Made by a program: the position numbers and the translations under genes. Below, piece by piece: positions 22,001-32,197 of a DNA stretch of 38,239 bases. Below the pieces are notes generated by a model. That model worked only from the letters and a program-made list of their open reading frames with translations. It did no database searches and was not told the origin of the DNA. Origin of the DNA: Plakobranchus ocellatus (Eukaryota; Mollusca; Gastropoda; Plakobranchidae); assembly GCA_019648995.1 (NCBI GenBank), contig BLXT01003938.1:187728-225966 (forward strand), written 5' to 3'. The first letter of the stretch is position 1, and every line of letters begins with the position of its first letter.

Positions 22001-22434
22001 CTGAAGCCCAACCATCCAGCAATTAGTCAGAGGAGCTATCAGCCTAGCTTTGACAAAAAAAAAAAGAGGGTCTAAAAAATTACTAAGACTAATAATATGC
22101 CCAGGAGGCCAGAAAAGAGTGTTTAGCAAAATTTAGAAATATTTTGAATGAAAAGAGTATTAAAACATTCTAAATCGTACTGGTTAGCGGCTCTGAGTCC
22201 ATTCGCGTACATAAATGTTCGCACATTTTCATTCAAACTTAAGTAAAAAAGCAAAGAACATTGGTTTTTTTCCTACAAAATTTGTTACACAAATGCAAAC
22301 CATTAATTTAAAAGTAAATTTTCATGTCAATGAATCGCAATTTCTCACTTTTTCTTTATTGTACTCTAAAAGGACAGATATACAGTCGAAAGTATTGTCA
22401 AGTCCCATCAAAACCTACATTTGATTTTTTATGA

Positions 22435-23230
22435 TACAAATATCATCATTGTTCCTGGCGTCCACAGGTTTCTCACTAGCACTAGAGCCAGTAGTGCTGC
22501 CCCTGCCTTTTGCATGTTTCACAAGTTCCTTCTCTTTGTCTCAGTTAATTTTTCCCCTGAAAGTTTTTGCATATATAGTTTTAACTGTGCTTTGAGCTTC
22601 CTTATGGAGAGCCCACTCTGGAGCCAGTAGTTCACGTGTCCAACATTATATGTTTGAAATACTCTGTTTTTTTTTGTGCAAGAGCACACCAAGTCGGCTG
22701 CTTGTCGAAGAGTCGGAGCTATCCTTTGCGTTTTACAGCCTGGTCTTTCATCAGTGGCTCTGTTGGATAAGGGAAAGGGGGTGCCATTACATGACCATAC
22801 ATAATTCTACTGACCATTGCCACACAAATCATGAGGCTAGTCTTGTTACACAAATTATCAGGCTCACTTGTCAATGGGTAGCACACAGTAACTGCGACAT
22901 CAGTCCTTCAAGTTAGCCATGACAAGGCGTGTCGCTTCCAGTGTGGGTTCTGCTATAGACTTGGGACTAGACCCAGGTCACCCCCATTCTAAGTCTTCGG
23001 TCCAGGCACACTCACAAACAGTTCATTGCTCTGGTCAGGCGCTAGTTCTGAAGGACTAGCGATGCTGGGCGGGGCAGCTGGGGTTGAGCTCAAGAGGTGG
23101 CAACAAAGCTTTTTAGACACCAGAATTGAAAGAAATGGGTCAGCCTTGGGCTTTGCATTCTTTGTTCGCCATCTCAAAACGGAGCTCATCCTTGGATTTG
23201 TTCTTTCACACTATTAAAAGCTGTGTCGTC
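22435..23230 (-). pseudogene. Decayed coding debris, probably transposon-derived
   Basis: GC-richer than its surroundings. The minus strand shows coding-like runs in shifting frames: NKSKDELRFEMANKECKAQG then a stop (about 23195-23130); the overlapping frame ASPSELAPDQSNELFVSVPG (to 22989); YWLQSGLSIRKLKAQLKLYM with QKLSGEKLTETKRRNL (about 22630-22520), continuing after a frameshift as VKHAKGRGSTTGSSASEKPV (about 22520-22450). Frameshifts and stops show it is not functional. Family not recognised. Confidence 0.4.
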
Positions 23231-23397
23231 ACAGGCCCTTTTTTATCCAATATTATTACATATTATCACATGTATGTACTCAACTATTGGAAAACAAGTG
23301 CGCTTATCTAAACCTTGGTACTAGGTACAGTTTAATAACTGATCTGCACTAGACACAAAACATCAAATAAAGTAAAGTCACAGGTCAGAATGATGTG

Positions 23398-23727
23398 ACT
23401 GGCTGGGTAAACACAAAAGTCACCCGGCATAAAGCAACAGAGTTTCAATTTAAAAAACACGCTAAATTTAAAATACAACTAGTTCTTAAAACCACATTTA
23501 TAATAAAAATAAAGGCAAAAGACACAAAGCTCGAGATTCCAGTGGATCAGTTTGTGGGGTGGTACAACAAGTGGATCAACTGCACATGTACACATCTCTC
23601 AGCCAAACTCTTCATGAACATTAAGCAGGACGACAGAATTAATATCAACAATCCTTCATACAACACCTTAATTACACAGGGCTCACATTTTTTAACGAGA
23701 CTGGCCATATTCCATAACATTTTGTAA
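23398..23727 (+). other. 110-codon ORF containing an inverted copy of an exon piece
   Basis: An open plus-strand frame reads KLEIPVDQFVGWYNKWINCT, CTHLSAKLFMNIKQDDRINI and ends FLTRLAIFHNIL. Bases 23571-23601 are identical to the complement of 20952-20922 in the minus-strand gene, and weaker similarity continues to about 23645. In the frame used by that gene the copy acquires a stop, so this is more likely a duplicated fragment or shared repeat than a second gene. Confidence 0.35.
23571..23601 (+). repeat. 31-bp exact inverted duplicate (second copy)
   Basis: Partner of 20922-20952, about 2.6 kb away in opposite orientation. It begins gtggatcaactgcac. It has no splice sites around it. Confidence 0.75.
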
Positions 23728-24834
23728 CACATGCCTTGAGGGCATTTTTTGCTCATAATGTTTCATTCTGTAGTACACAACACATTCATTGATAAAAATT
23801 GAGATCAAACATAGCTGGTCGGTCTGAATGCTTACCAAAGGGAGGTGCACTTTGCTTATAAAAATATCATGAGTGTTTAGATTTTGAAATAAACGTAAAT
23901 GAAAGGTTAAAATCTAGCCTGGGCTAAGACATAATTTTAAGAAACAATGTATATGTAATCATTTTTGCTTGTTGAGATACCCAAACAAACTCAAGACTAA
24001 TTTATATCTTTTTATTTTCTCTCAATTGTTTGATACTTTTCAGAAACACCTTGGAATCTTTTTTCTCCTATTATTTTTACATTTACATAACTTTCTGCTA
24101 TAATTGTGAGCACGGCAGAATACAAACGATCAGCATAGAACTTGGCTAGCCAAAGTAAATAGAGATTTTGTAGGCTTTTTTGACAACCATGTACCATGGC
24201 CTTTATTAACATGCTCATGATCTTCAACCCAAAATCTGCCACCAAAACTTACTTGTCACAACTAAACGTTGACACATTATCCTTGCTTCATACCCATGGA
24301 AAAAAAAAAAAAAGGCCTGCAAGGAGTAGGTTATATACGAAAAAGCCAGGAGCAAGCATTTCATTCTCAACTGCATGGCAGGACTAATCACAGAGACCTG
24401 TATGAAGAGATCAAAGAATTTGACTACATGTTAGATTTACATTTCTTACATTGCTTTACTTGGATGCAATATTTACATTTTATGCTCAGAATACAGTTAA
24501 ATTTACTCGTAATAGTCGGAATTTGAGCCACCATCTTCTCAGAGCAGTCTGAGCTCTATTAGGCAATTGATTTTCATAATATATGTGTTTAAACTATTTA
24601 TCTTATAAACCTATGTTGCTCATACTTTTTTATGATTGTTTTATTGAAGTCTAAATTTAAAGGCTTTTATTTTTGTGCCCGTTTTTTATGGGGAGGGGGA
24701 AGGGGTTACTGCTTGCAGCCTTTCTTATCGTACTGTGTAATCCAGCCGCCATCACATTCCTTTTTTGTTTTCACTTCATGTATCAGGAGTTTATAGTGCT
24801 GCCTTATCCAGAAATAACTTATTCAAGCGTTCAT
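23728..24834. other. No gene supported; one coding-like minus frame
   Basis: A minus frame over 24245-24012 reads KIMSMLIKAMVHGCQKSLQN and AKFYADRLYSAVLTIIAESY and looks protein-like. It has a weak acceptor (ggtggcag) and a weak donor (CCAAG|GTGTTT), so it could be an upstream exon of the minus-strand gene. The rest is AT-rich with an A-rich run near 24300. Confidence 0.3.
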
Positions 24835-25121
24835 ACATAAGCGACAATAACTATGAAATTAAGATCAAAAGGTGCCCTCAAGAAGTCCCAACTTGATTCG
24901 CTGAATACTTTATAAAGAGAATGAGATCATCACAATAACCATGAGTAAAAAAAACTAAAATGAAGACAAATCAACAAAAAAGGAGTTGGCTGCACACAGA
25001 CTGCTTGTGTTTATGAAGACAATGTTTTCCTTTAAGTACCGCGGTTATATATATATAAAATTGGATAACTTGCATGTAGCAAACAAAATAGATTGAATAG
25101 CAAAGGGGCATATTGTCTGCA

Positions 25122-25126
25122 CCAGA

Positions 25127-25172
<46 letters not shown>
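25122..25172. repeat. (GA)n microsatellite
   Basis: Near-perfect GA dinucleotide run directly abutting the gap. It sits inside the dispersed repeat, where copy 1 has only a short CT-rich tract. Confidence 0.95.
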
Positions 25173-25208
25173 NNNNNNNNNNNNNNNNNNNNNNNNNNNN
25201 NNNNNNNN
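25173..25208. other. 36-base run of N (gap or masked)
   Basis: Follows the (GA)n run and probably hides further microsatellite. Frames crossing it are not meaningful. Confidence 0.98.
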
Positions 25209-25439
25209 AAATGCATTCACAAACTGGATATTAATGCAATAGTGACAAGGTTTTAGAAATAGTTTTTATGGTTATGAAATTCAACTGTTCATGAAAAAAA
25301 TACTGTGACAAGGTTTCAAGTAAAAAATTCTTTGAATTACTGGAATGAAACTCAGTCGTTTATATATATACATGATGTAAAATGGCTGCATCAAGGTAGG
25401 GCCTCCTATATTGCACACTTGATCCTTTTGATGGGGTTT

Positions 25440-25780
25440 TATAACTTTTCTGGGGGCTTGAACAGGTGTTTTTTTATGTGGCAGACTTCATGTTTTCTAC
25501 ATCTATGGCTGGCATGAAGGGAAACATTGCTTGCAAGTCTGCTACTTTCTCTTTAGAGAGGGGATTTTGGGTTTTCAGTGCTAATAACTTGACAGTGGGA
25601 CAATCTGGGGGAATATTCAAGCTTTCTACGAGTATGGGTTTCTTTCAGGATAGAAACTGTTGACATTTCTTTGTCAAGATTTTGGCACTGCAGGTATGAA
25701 ACATAGATCAGTAAGTCTGACTGCATGGTACACAAGCTGTTTCACACCTGAAAGAACGCTTCTAATCGGTCAAGGAGTTT
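25440..25780. other. Segment present only in copy 2 of the repeat
   Basis: Absent from copy 1. Plus strand: an exon-like 52-base block lies between gggtttctttcag (ending 25629) and CTGCAG|GTATGA (about 25693), open as IETVDISLSRFWHC. The opposite strand is also open (CQNLDKEMSTVSILKETHTR). It is either an insertion here or a deletion in copy 1. Too short to call coding. Confidence 0.3.
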
Positions 25781-26438
25781 TAGATAAGATAGCTCAGACT
25801 AAATGGATCAGATTTGTGAGTACAATGAAGTTTAGGGAAAGGACATTTCAGTTCTCAATTTTGATTGGTTCATTTGGAGATAATAAATGACAGCACAGAG
25901 CAAGAGCATGATCTCATGGAGATATTGGAAAATGAAACTGAACATCTTACAAACGGGCCACATTCGTGAAAATTTCAATTGCAATCCATAGCATAATTAC
26001 TCCTCTTATTGACTGGGATAAAATTTCTGTGGGGTCCAAAAATAGAGATACAACAAAATACCACTGGGCTCACGATATGAGCAATGGAAATCACAAATTT
26101 TCAACATGGGACCACTGATCAAGATGCTGTTCCCTCTAATCTTTACAACTAATTATGTATCTAGCAGTCCAATTTTGACACCCTCAACATTTGCTAAGCA
26201 GATTTGGTGTTTCTTCATATCAAAGGGCCTGAATAAAACTTTTCTTTAAAGAATTTCTTCCTTACGATGAAAATACTAGCACTTTTCAGCAGCGACTTTT
26301 TTAATTCCAGCAGCTTCTTGTCACTTCAATCACAACTTTTTTTGTGCTTCAATGATAGAGCTGTCAGTTTTCTTCTGTAGTTTTAACTTGATACAGGCTA
26401 GATGTATGTGATGCATTATAATAGTTATCAAGACAAAC

Positions 26439-26468
26439 CTGAAGGTGCCTTTTCATTGATTCATTCAA
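26439..26468 (-). CDS. Possible 30-nt HHAT micro-exon
   Basis: Minus strand: a strong acceptor (nine T then cactgcag) precedes TTG AAT GAA, and ten codons later CTTCAG|GTTTGT is a good donor. Only phase 0 is open (LNESMKRHLQ), which matches the phase-0 end of the HHAT exon at 31079. The basic pattern is compatible with the loop that follows the WHGG exon in HHAT, but ten residues cannot prove it. The intron from 31079 would be about 4.6 kb. It could instead belong to an unrelated transcript. Confidence 0.3.
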
Positions 26469-26499
26469 CTGCAGTGAAAAAAAAACATCAATTGAACCA

Positions 26500-29400
26500 A
26501 TCCAAATCTAAAATATTACACTGCAGACCTCCCCATACGTTATGTTTGCCTGGGAGATTAATGCCACTCAAAAATACACTACATATTGTGTTGAAGAGTA
26601 AGCCTGGAGCATACCATACCACCGTACACCATCTTGAACAGACCTGATCATTTGTCAGTAAAAAAAAATTTGCTCTGAATACTTTGTTTATCAGTATCAC
26701 TGGATTCAACCTATTTCAGACACAGCTGCTAAGATAACTTAACAGTGATCATATAATATGTATCTTTTATTGTTTATAAAAGAAGTTTGTGAGCCTGGAA
26801 AGCATGAGTTCTTTTTCAAATAGTGCAAAATTGTTACCAAAAATCGATCTAGAAAAAAAAATTATGTAGATGGTAGCACGCTGTTCAGTATAGTAAATGG
26901 GTATAAACAATAGCTAGTCTAATTCTAGATAGAGACCTATAATACAAGTATGAATTTTATAAGCCTTTATCTGGGTAATTTCATTTTTTTTTTTTTGTTT
27001 GCTTTGCTTTTCAAAATTAACAATAATGTCAAAGCTAGATGAAATAGTAAACTTATAAGAAGACCAATGCAGCAGTATTGCTATCCTTTCCCAACACACT
27101 ATTACCGATGGTGCCCTAATGGTGTAGACTGTGATATAATCAATGTAAATCATACGCCTAAACCACATGTGAATCAGGGTTCCAGGGCTTAGTCAGGTAT
27201 CTGTTGCCCCCAGCTGATTTGCTCAAGGGCTAAGCAAGATGAAGTTATGTATGGTGTGTAAATTGGAAGATCTGGACCTTTATCACAAAACAGCCTACTC
27301 ATTTTGTTCAATTAGAGGATTATGTTTAGAATCACTCTGAAGAAACAAGATATTACATAACTTAAATATTACTATAATAATTAAGGCAATATTTACTACA
27401 AACATCTCAATGGTCTAGTAGAGCGCACACAGAGCTTTTGTGTCTTTGTTAATGTGTCTAAAATGTACTTACCCTACTTTCTTTTTCAATTAAACATTTT
27501 CTTGCCAAATGACTCATGCTAAATATTATCTTATTTCAAGCACTATGCATAACTACTTTGTTTTGAAATTTTCAAAATAGCTCCAGATTCTATCCTTTTT
27601 TCCCCATTAACCTGAACCTAGATTGAACCTTTAAACAGTTTCACAAAAGAATGAAACAATAAAAATATTCAACTCGTGATGGTAAGCTTATCTTAACCAA
27701 AAGTCTTCAAATTAAACCTTTTATATGCAATAAAATGGGCTATTTCCATGCTTGTCACATCATAATATTTATTTGAGACAGTGATAGGGATAAACACGCG
27801 CAGGCTAACTGTCTGTTCTCTCAATCCGCAGATAAATCTAAGCTAGGCCTGGATTATGACTATGTTTAAAGACGATGTGACAAAAAAAAAAAAAAAAAAT
27901 TCATGATTTATTTGTAAATCAAATTATCCAAGTTCCAAAGAAAATAATTTTAAAAATTAAAAATGTTCCATTTCAATTATTTTTTTTGGGGCAAGTATAT
28001 CAACCAGGAAGTTGAAGCACCATGCTAGGAGTTCCATCATTGTAAGAAAGCAAACACAAGCTAAAAACTGAGTATTGATGCCTTACCACTCCTTTAGTTA
28101 TAAAATACAATCAGCACGGCTTAATCAGAATTTATCAGAAACAAACAAAAAATTCACACTATCCGAAATCTCAGGTTGACCAAACATGCGTTTTAGATAT
28201 ATTTTTTTGTAGGATTCTAGATTTAGGTGAGATGTCCAACTCCTTTTGTCGGGGTGACTTTTAATTGAAGAGTTGTATTCTACTTGAAAAAAGATGTTTA
28301 ATTAAATAGGCTATGAAACATAAAAAAAAACATATTTGAAAAACTCAACTGCATGTAAAAAAAATTATTACATAAATTACATGGACACAATCTTGTTCCA
28401 AAACTTCAAAGATTGTATTAGCTTTGGGCTTGAAGAATTCACATTAACCAAAGTCAGATTCACATTATCAAAGCACCAATATATAAAACATTTCTTTCCA
28501 GTAGCTGTATCAAAAAGAGACTTTGAGCACTTCATTCCTCATGAAAATGGATTTTACATGAAGACTTTTTCCAGGTTTTAAATGATAACTTTAGTCAATT
28601 ACTCATTTCATAAAAGCACTTTGCACATCCCACAAATCCTGATGAGGTGGGACCTTCCCATTTGTGGTTCTCGAGTAACAAACTGTCTATAAAATCCCTG
28701 ATATCTTTTTTTATTTGAGGTGACTATGACAGCTACATTTTTAGACTTCATTAACAGAAATGTACTGTAGTGAGACAGAGGCAAAAGTACACAATCAAAT
28801 TATTTGAATTTATGAATCTCCCAAATCTTCTTGGGAATCCAAAGGACTTTCTGTTATGATTATTTATACAGATACTACGAGAGCATTTTTGGCCCTTTGG
28901 GGGAAATTCAGATCAAACAAAAATTTGAAATATCCAATTTTAGATTAAGTGGCAGCAACTGCTAAACTAGTCTGTTCATTGCTTATATGTCACTTGTTCT
29001 TGACTGACCTTCTTTGTTCAAACAAACCCTTTTATCATTAGTTTGACCATCCCACCATCTCTAACTATATTTCTCAAAATCAGTCATAATATGCAATTGA
29101 TAAATCTAGACTCATGTCACAAATGGCTTTGGGCAAGAATCTATACATGTATAGGTCTACTTGTACATAGCCTGCGACAAGGAGCTCTTTTTATAGACTA
29201 AAGAACAGAAATCATTTGAAGTCATGCCGAAAATTGAGCGAAAATGTTATCAATTTAAATCAAGAACAATTTCAGAAGAGTAAGGTATTTCTCTGTAGGT
29301 CTACAAATTCACAAACATCAGCGGCTTTTCTTTTAATGGTCTCTGCAATCTCTCCTACAACAATCTCACAACTATTCTTATATACCAACCACCCACAGTT

Positions 29401-31078
29401 AATAGAAATTACTAGTTATGCAATTTACAGGCTAATAAAATCAAGAAACATTCCAGGATAAAGTAAGAACTATCGTATTATGTAATCAAGGTTAACTATA
29501 AATATTGACCAATCAAATTTTCTCATTTATTCTCTCTGTAACACATAAATATGACAGGCTTATCTTGTCACCACAATACATCCTAACAACTTCCTACACT
29601 AAATTAGATCAACCACTTAACACTAAAATATTTTTTAAAAGACCCAGTTTGAACTCTAGTGTATTATTTCAACAGGTTTAAAAAGTTTTTAAAATCCCAC
29701 GATAGGTTATGAGGTAAATACAGGCTCATGAACAAAAAAGACTGGGGTTCAGTCTAGAAGTTTATGGGATAGATCTTTCTCCAGTATGCACTTCATATAA
29801 GGCATAGTTATAATTAGGTCTTTCAAAAATATCTCAGCCAATTCATGGATATGCTTAGATGAGAATCAATTCCCTTGGGCACTACATTCATTTAATATTT
29901 TTTTTTTGTGTTGGTCATCTATTTTTTTTTTTTTTTTAATCAAAACTGAAGTGATATGAACATTGATAATCTAATACATCACTACTGTTCAATGCATTTA
30001 GCAGGCGCAGACTTTATTGGTGGATGATGAATTGCTGTTGCAAAGGGGAATAAGCAGCACTAGCAAAATTTGTTTTAATTCCATGTCCAATGGTAGCCCT
30101 TTTTTTTTCAAATCTTTTTTGCCACTACGCACAGTTTTATAATTGCATTTTGTATGAGATGATATTAGTCAGCTGCAATGAAAAGAAAGAACCAGAAAAA
30201 ATTAGAAATATCGTTATTTTTTTTTTTATTTGAATATTAGTTTTTTCCTTCATACATTTTTTTTTTGTTCCTTTCCTCTGATTTGCGATTTTTTCCTGTC
30301 TAGTAATTGACTAAAAAAAAATCTGAAAATTCAATTAAACTGAAGCCGATTCTACAGCTGATGAAAGTATCACTATCTATAACTACTAACTTCCAAGCTT
30401 TAACTCTTACCACACGTTTCTAGTGGAGATTTCGATTATCCATGCAAAGCACCGATTCTGTGTAGGTCACCATCATTTTGATAAATTGGCTTCTTAGTTA
30501 TTTTTTTCAATATATTTAAAACTTGAGTTGAATCTAAGCTAAAAACACTTTTAGCAGAAAAAAAAATTGATAAAATTGAACAAACTATCGTTTTCTTAAA
30601 AACAGACATTCTTTCCTTTTATTTGCATTCGTTTCAACATCTTGGATTTTTCTGCTTGTATCTCTGTACTACATTTGAGCAATTTTCAGCATCATGTGGG
30701 ACATAAAAAAAGATGTGTCTCATGTCATCACCCCCACACACGGTAATGCAAATCAATGCACAACACTTGATAAAACCATTTGCAACAGTCAAACATAAAG
30801 GCTGACAAAATCACCGCATAAATTCCAATACATTATCCAATCCAAACAGGCAGGAGTGACAAGTCAACAGAGTCAATACAACACTGACTTCTAAGTACTG
30901 ACTTAACCATAAAACATAGACAAAAGAGGATTGTCTCATGCAGCATGAAGATAACTATAGTATAAGATTCCTGAGCATTTATAAAAAAAAAGAAACAAAA
31001 CAAAAAAATTTATAAACAAGTATCAAGATCTACATCTAAGGTTATAATTATTTAAAGTCACAAGTATAAATAGCCTAC
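26500..31078. other. Putative HHAT intron and 3' region, no secure exon
   Basis: AT-rich with poly-A and poly-T runs. Candidate sites only: a strong acceptor at 30173 (tggttctttcttttcattgcag) opening an 11-codon frame with stop (LTNIISYKMQL); a minus frame at 26490-26623 after gacaaatgatcag (contains ICSVFLSGINLPGK); a donor-like GTAAGT near 27467 after MSHLARKCLIEKESR; and an 81-codon plus ORF at 29216-29461 without splice support. No RNA gene seen. Confidence 0.4.
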
Positions 31079-31247
31079 CAGTCTCTGACCAATCGGTGAC
31101 CTCTCTGCAGTACGTCCAAGTTGTTCAATGCTGCAGACCAAGAAATTACCAAAGCTCCAGATAAACAAGCGACCGGTCCCTCCATGCCAAAGAAATATGA
31201 AGAGAAAAGACACTGCTAAGGAAGCTATCTGACGTATAAGACCATGT
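31079..31247 (-). CDS. HHAT: HHAT exon: catalytic His (WHGG) segment
   Basis: The acceptor tgcctctgtag precedes ACATGG, completing the split Arg codon AG|A left by the large exon. The peptide HGLIRQIASLAVSF then FIFLWHGGTGRLFIWSFGN contains the conserved His of WHGG, and SIEQLGRTAERSPIGQRL follows. The donor is CTG|GTAGGC, phase 0. If the donor were not used, translation would stop six codons later (VGYLYL). Confidence 0.93.
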
Positions 31248-32133
31248 CTACAGAGGCAAAACAAAAGGCCAAGAAAATAATATATAGGTTATTTAAATCT
31301 TCAGTCATAACCATATGTTACAAAGAGTATACATAATTTGACATGTCTTGAAACCAATCCTAATGATCCTTACAAAACTTTTGACAGACAACATTTCCCT
31401 CTTCAAAATGGTATTTTCAAAGAACAATCATAAAAAAATCCAATGCTTTCACTGAAAACCAAACTGATACAGTGATAGCTCTTTTCAGTTTTTATTGATT
31501 ATAAAGCTCACAGATAAAACTTTAAAAGTTTCAGGCTGTTTCAATGGTTTAAAATGTTCAAGTTACAACCACATATTTAGACAATCTCGATGGCACATAC
31601 AATCTCTCTCTCTGTCTTTGGAGACGAGAGTTTATGTAAAATGAAAATCAATTTAATTATTTTCCACGGGAATCCGTATTCCCGTGGACGATTCCCATGC
31701 CTGAATCAGTTTAAATAATTTGGATGTTATATATTTAAACATTTTCTAAAAAAAAAAAAGGAATTTGAAATTTTTTTCCCCTCTACAAATGTTTTTTCCA
31801 AAAAGTTAAGGTTCTGTATCTTAGCTCTGAACGAGTGCAGCTCTATACAGTTTTTATTAATGTAAAGTTTGTGGGAAGAAATTTTAGGTTTTTCTATTGA
31901 AATGCTCAAAATGTGACTTCCTGGTTGTTTAAACTGGTAGCAAGACATGCAATCCTTGATCTTGTTTTTTTTGTTTTTTTCTCTTTCAACTGTATTTTCT
32001 TGTTTGAACAGCTCTTTATTGTACTTATCAACATGTCATCAAACAAAATTTTAGTATCCAGTATTCTAATTAGCTACTTGAATTTTTAAAACCTTTCCCA
32101 GAAAAAAAAAATGACTAGCCACTGACAATACTA

Positions 32134-32197
<64 letters not shown>

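Larger units (their letters stand above)
24835..26078 (-). repeat. Diverged dispersed repeat, copy 2 (inverted partner of 14076-14936)
   Basis: Reverse-complement match to copy 1, collinear except for about 340 extra bases here (about 25440-25780) between the shared ctgagctatcttatct and aaaaccccatcaaaagg blocks. Outer landmarks: gaaactgaacatc near 25935 and gtcccaacttgattcg near 24885. The CT tract corresponding to copy 1 near 14630 is expanded here into (GA)n next to the gap. Confidence 0.8.

Noticed and set aside
24971..25220. Minus-strand ORFs rich in Ser-Leu across the gap.
   Set aside because: Translation of the (GA)n microsatellite and N bases.
26488..26709. Minus frame with ICSVFLSGINLPGK considered as the C-terminal HHAT exon.
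   Set aside because: Phase fits and there is slight resemblance to the HHAT C-terminal helix, but there is no good donor and the hydrophobic segment is too short; kept only as a candidate within the intron entry.
30419..30490. Minus-strand coding-like run VTYTESVLCMDNRNLH before a donor-like GTGTG|GTAAGA.
   Set aside because: An in-frame stop precedes the donor and no acceptor is visible; probably chance.
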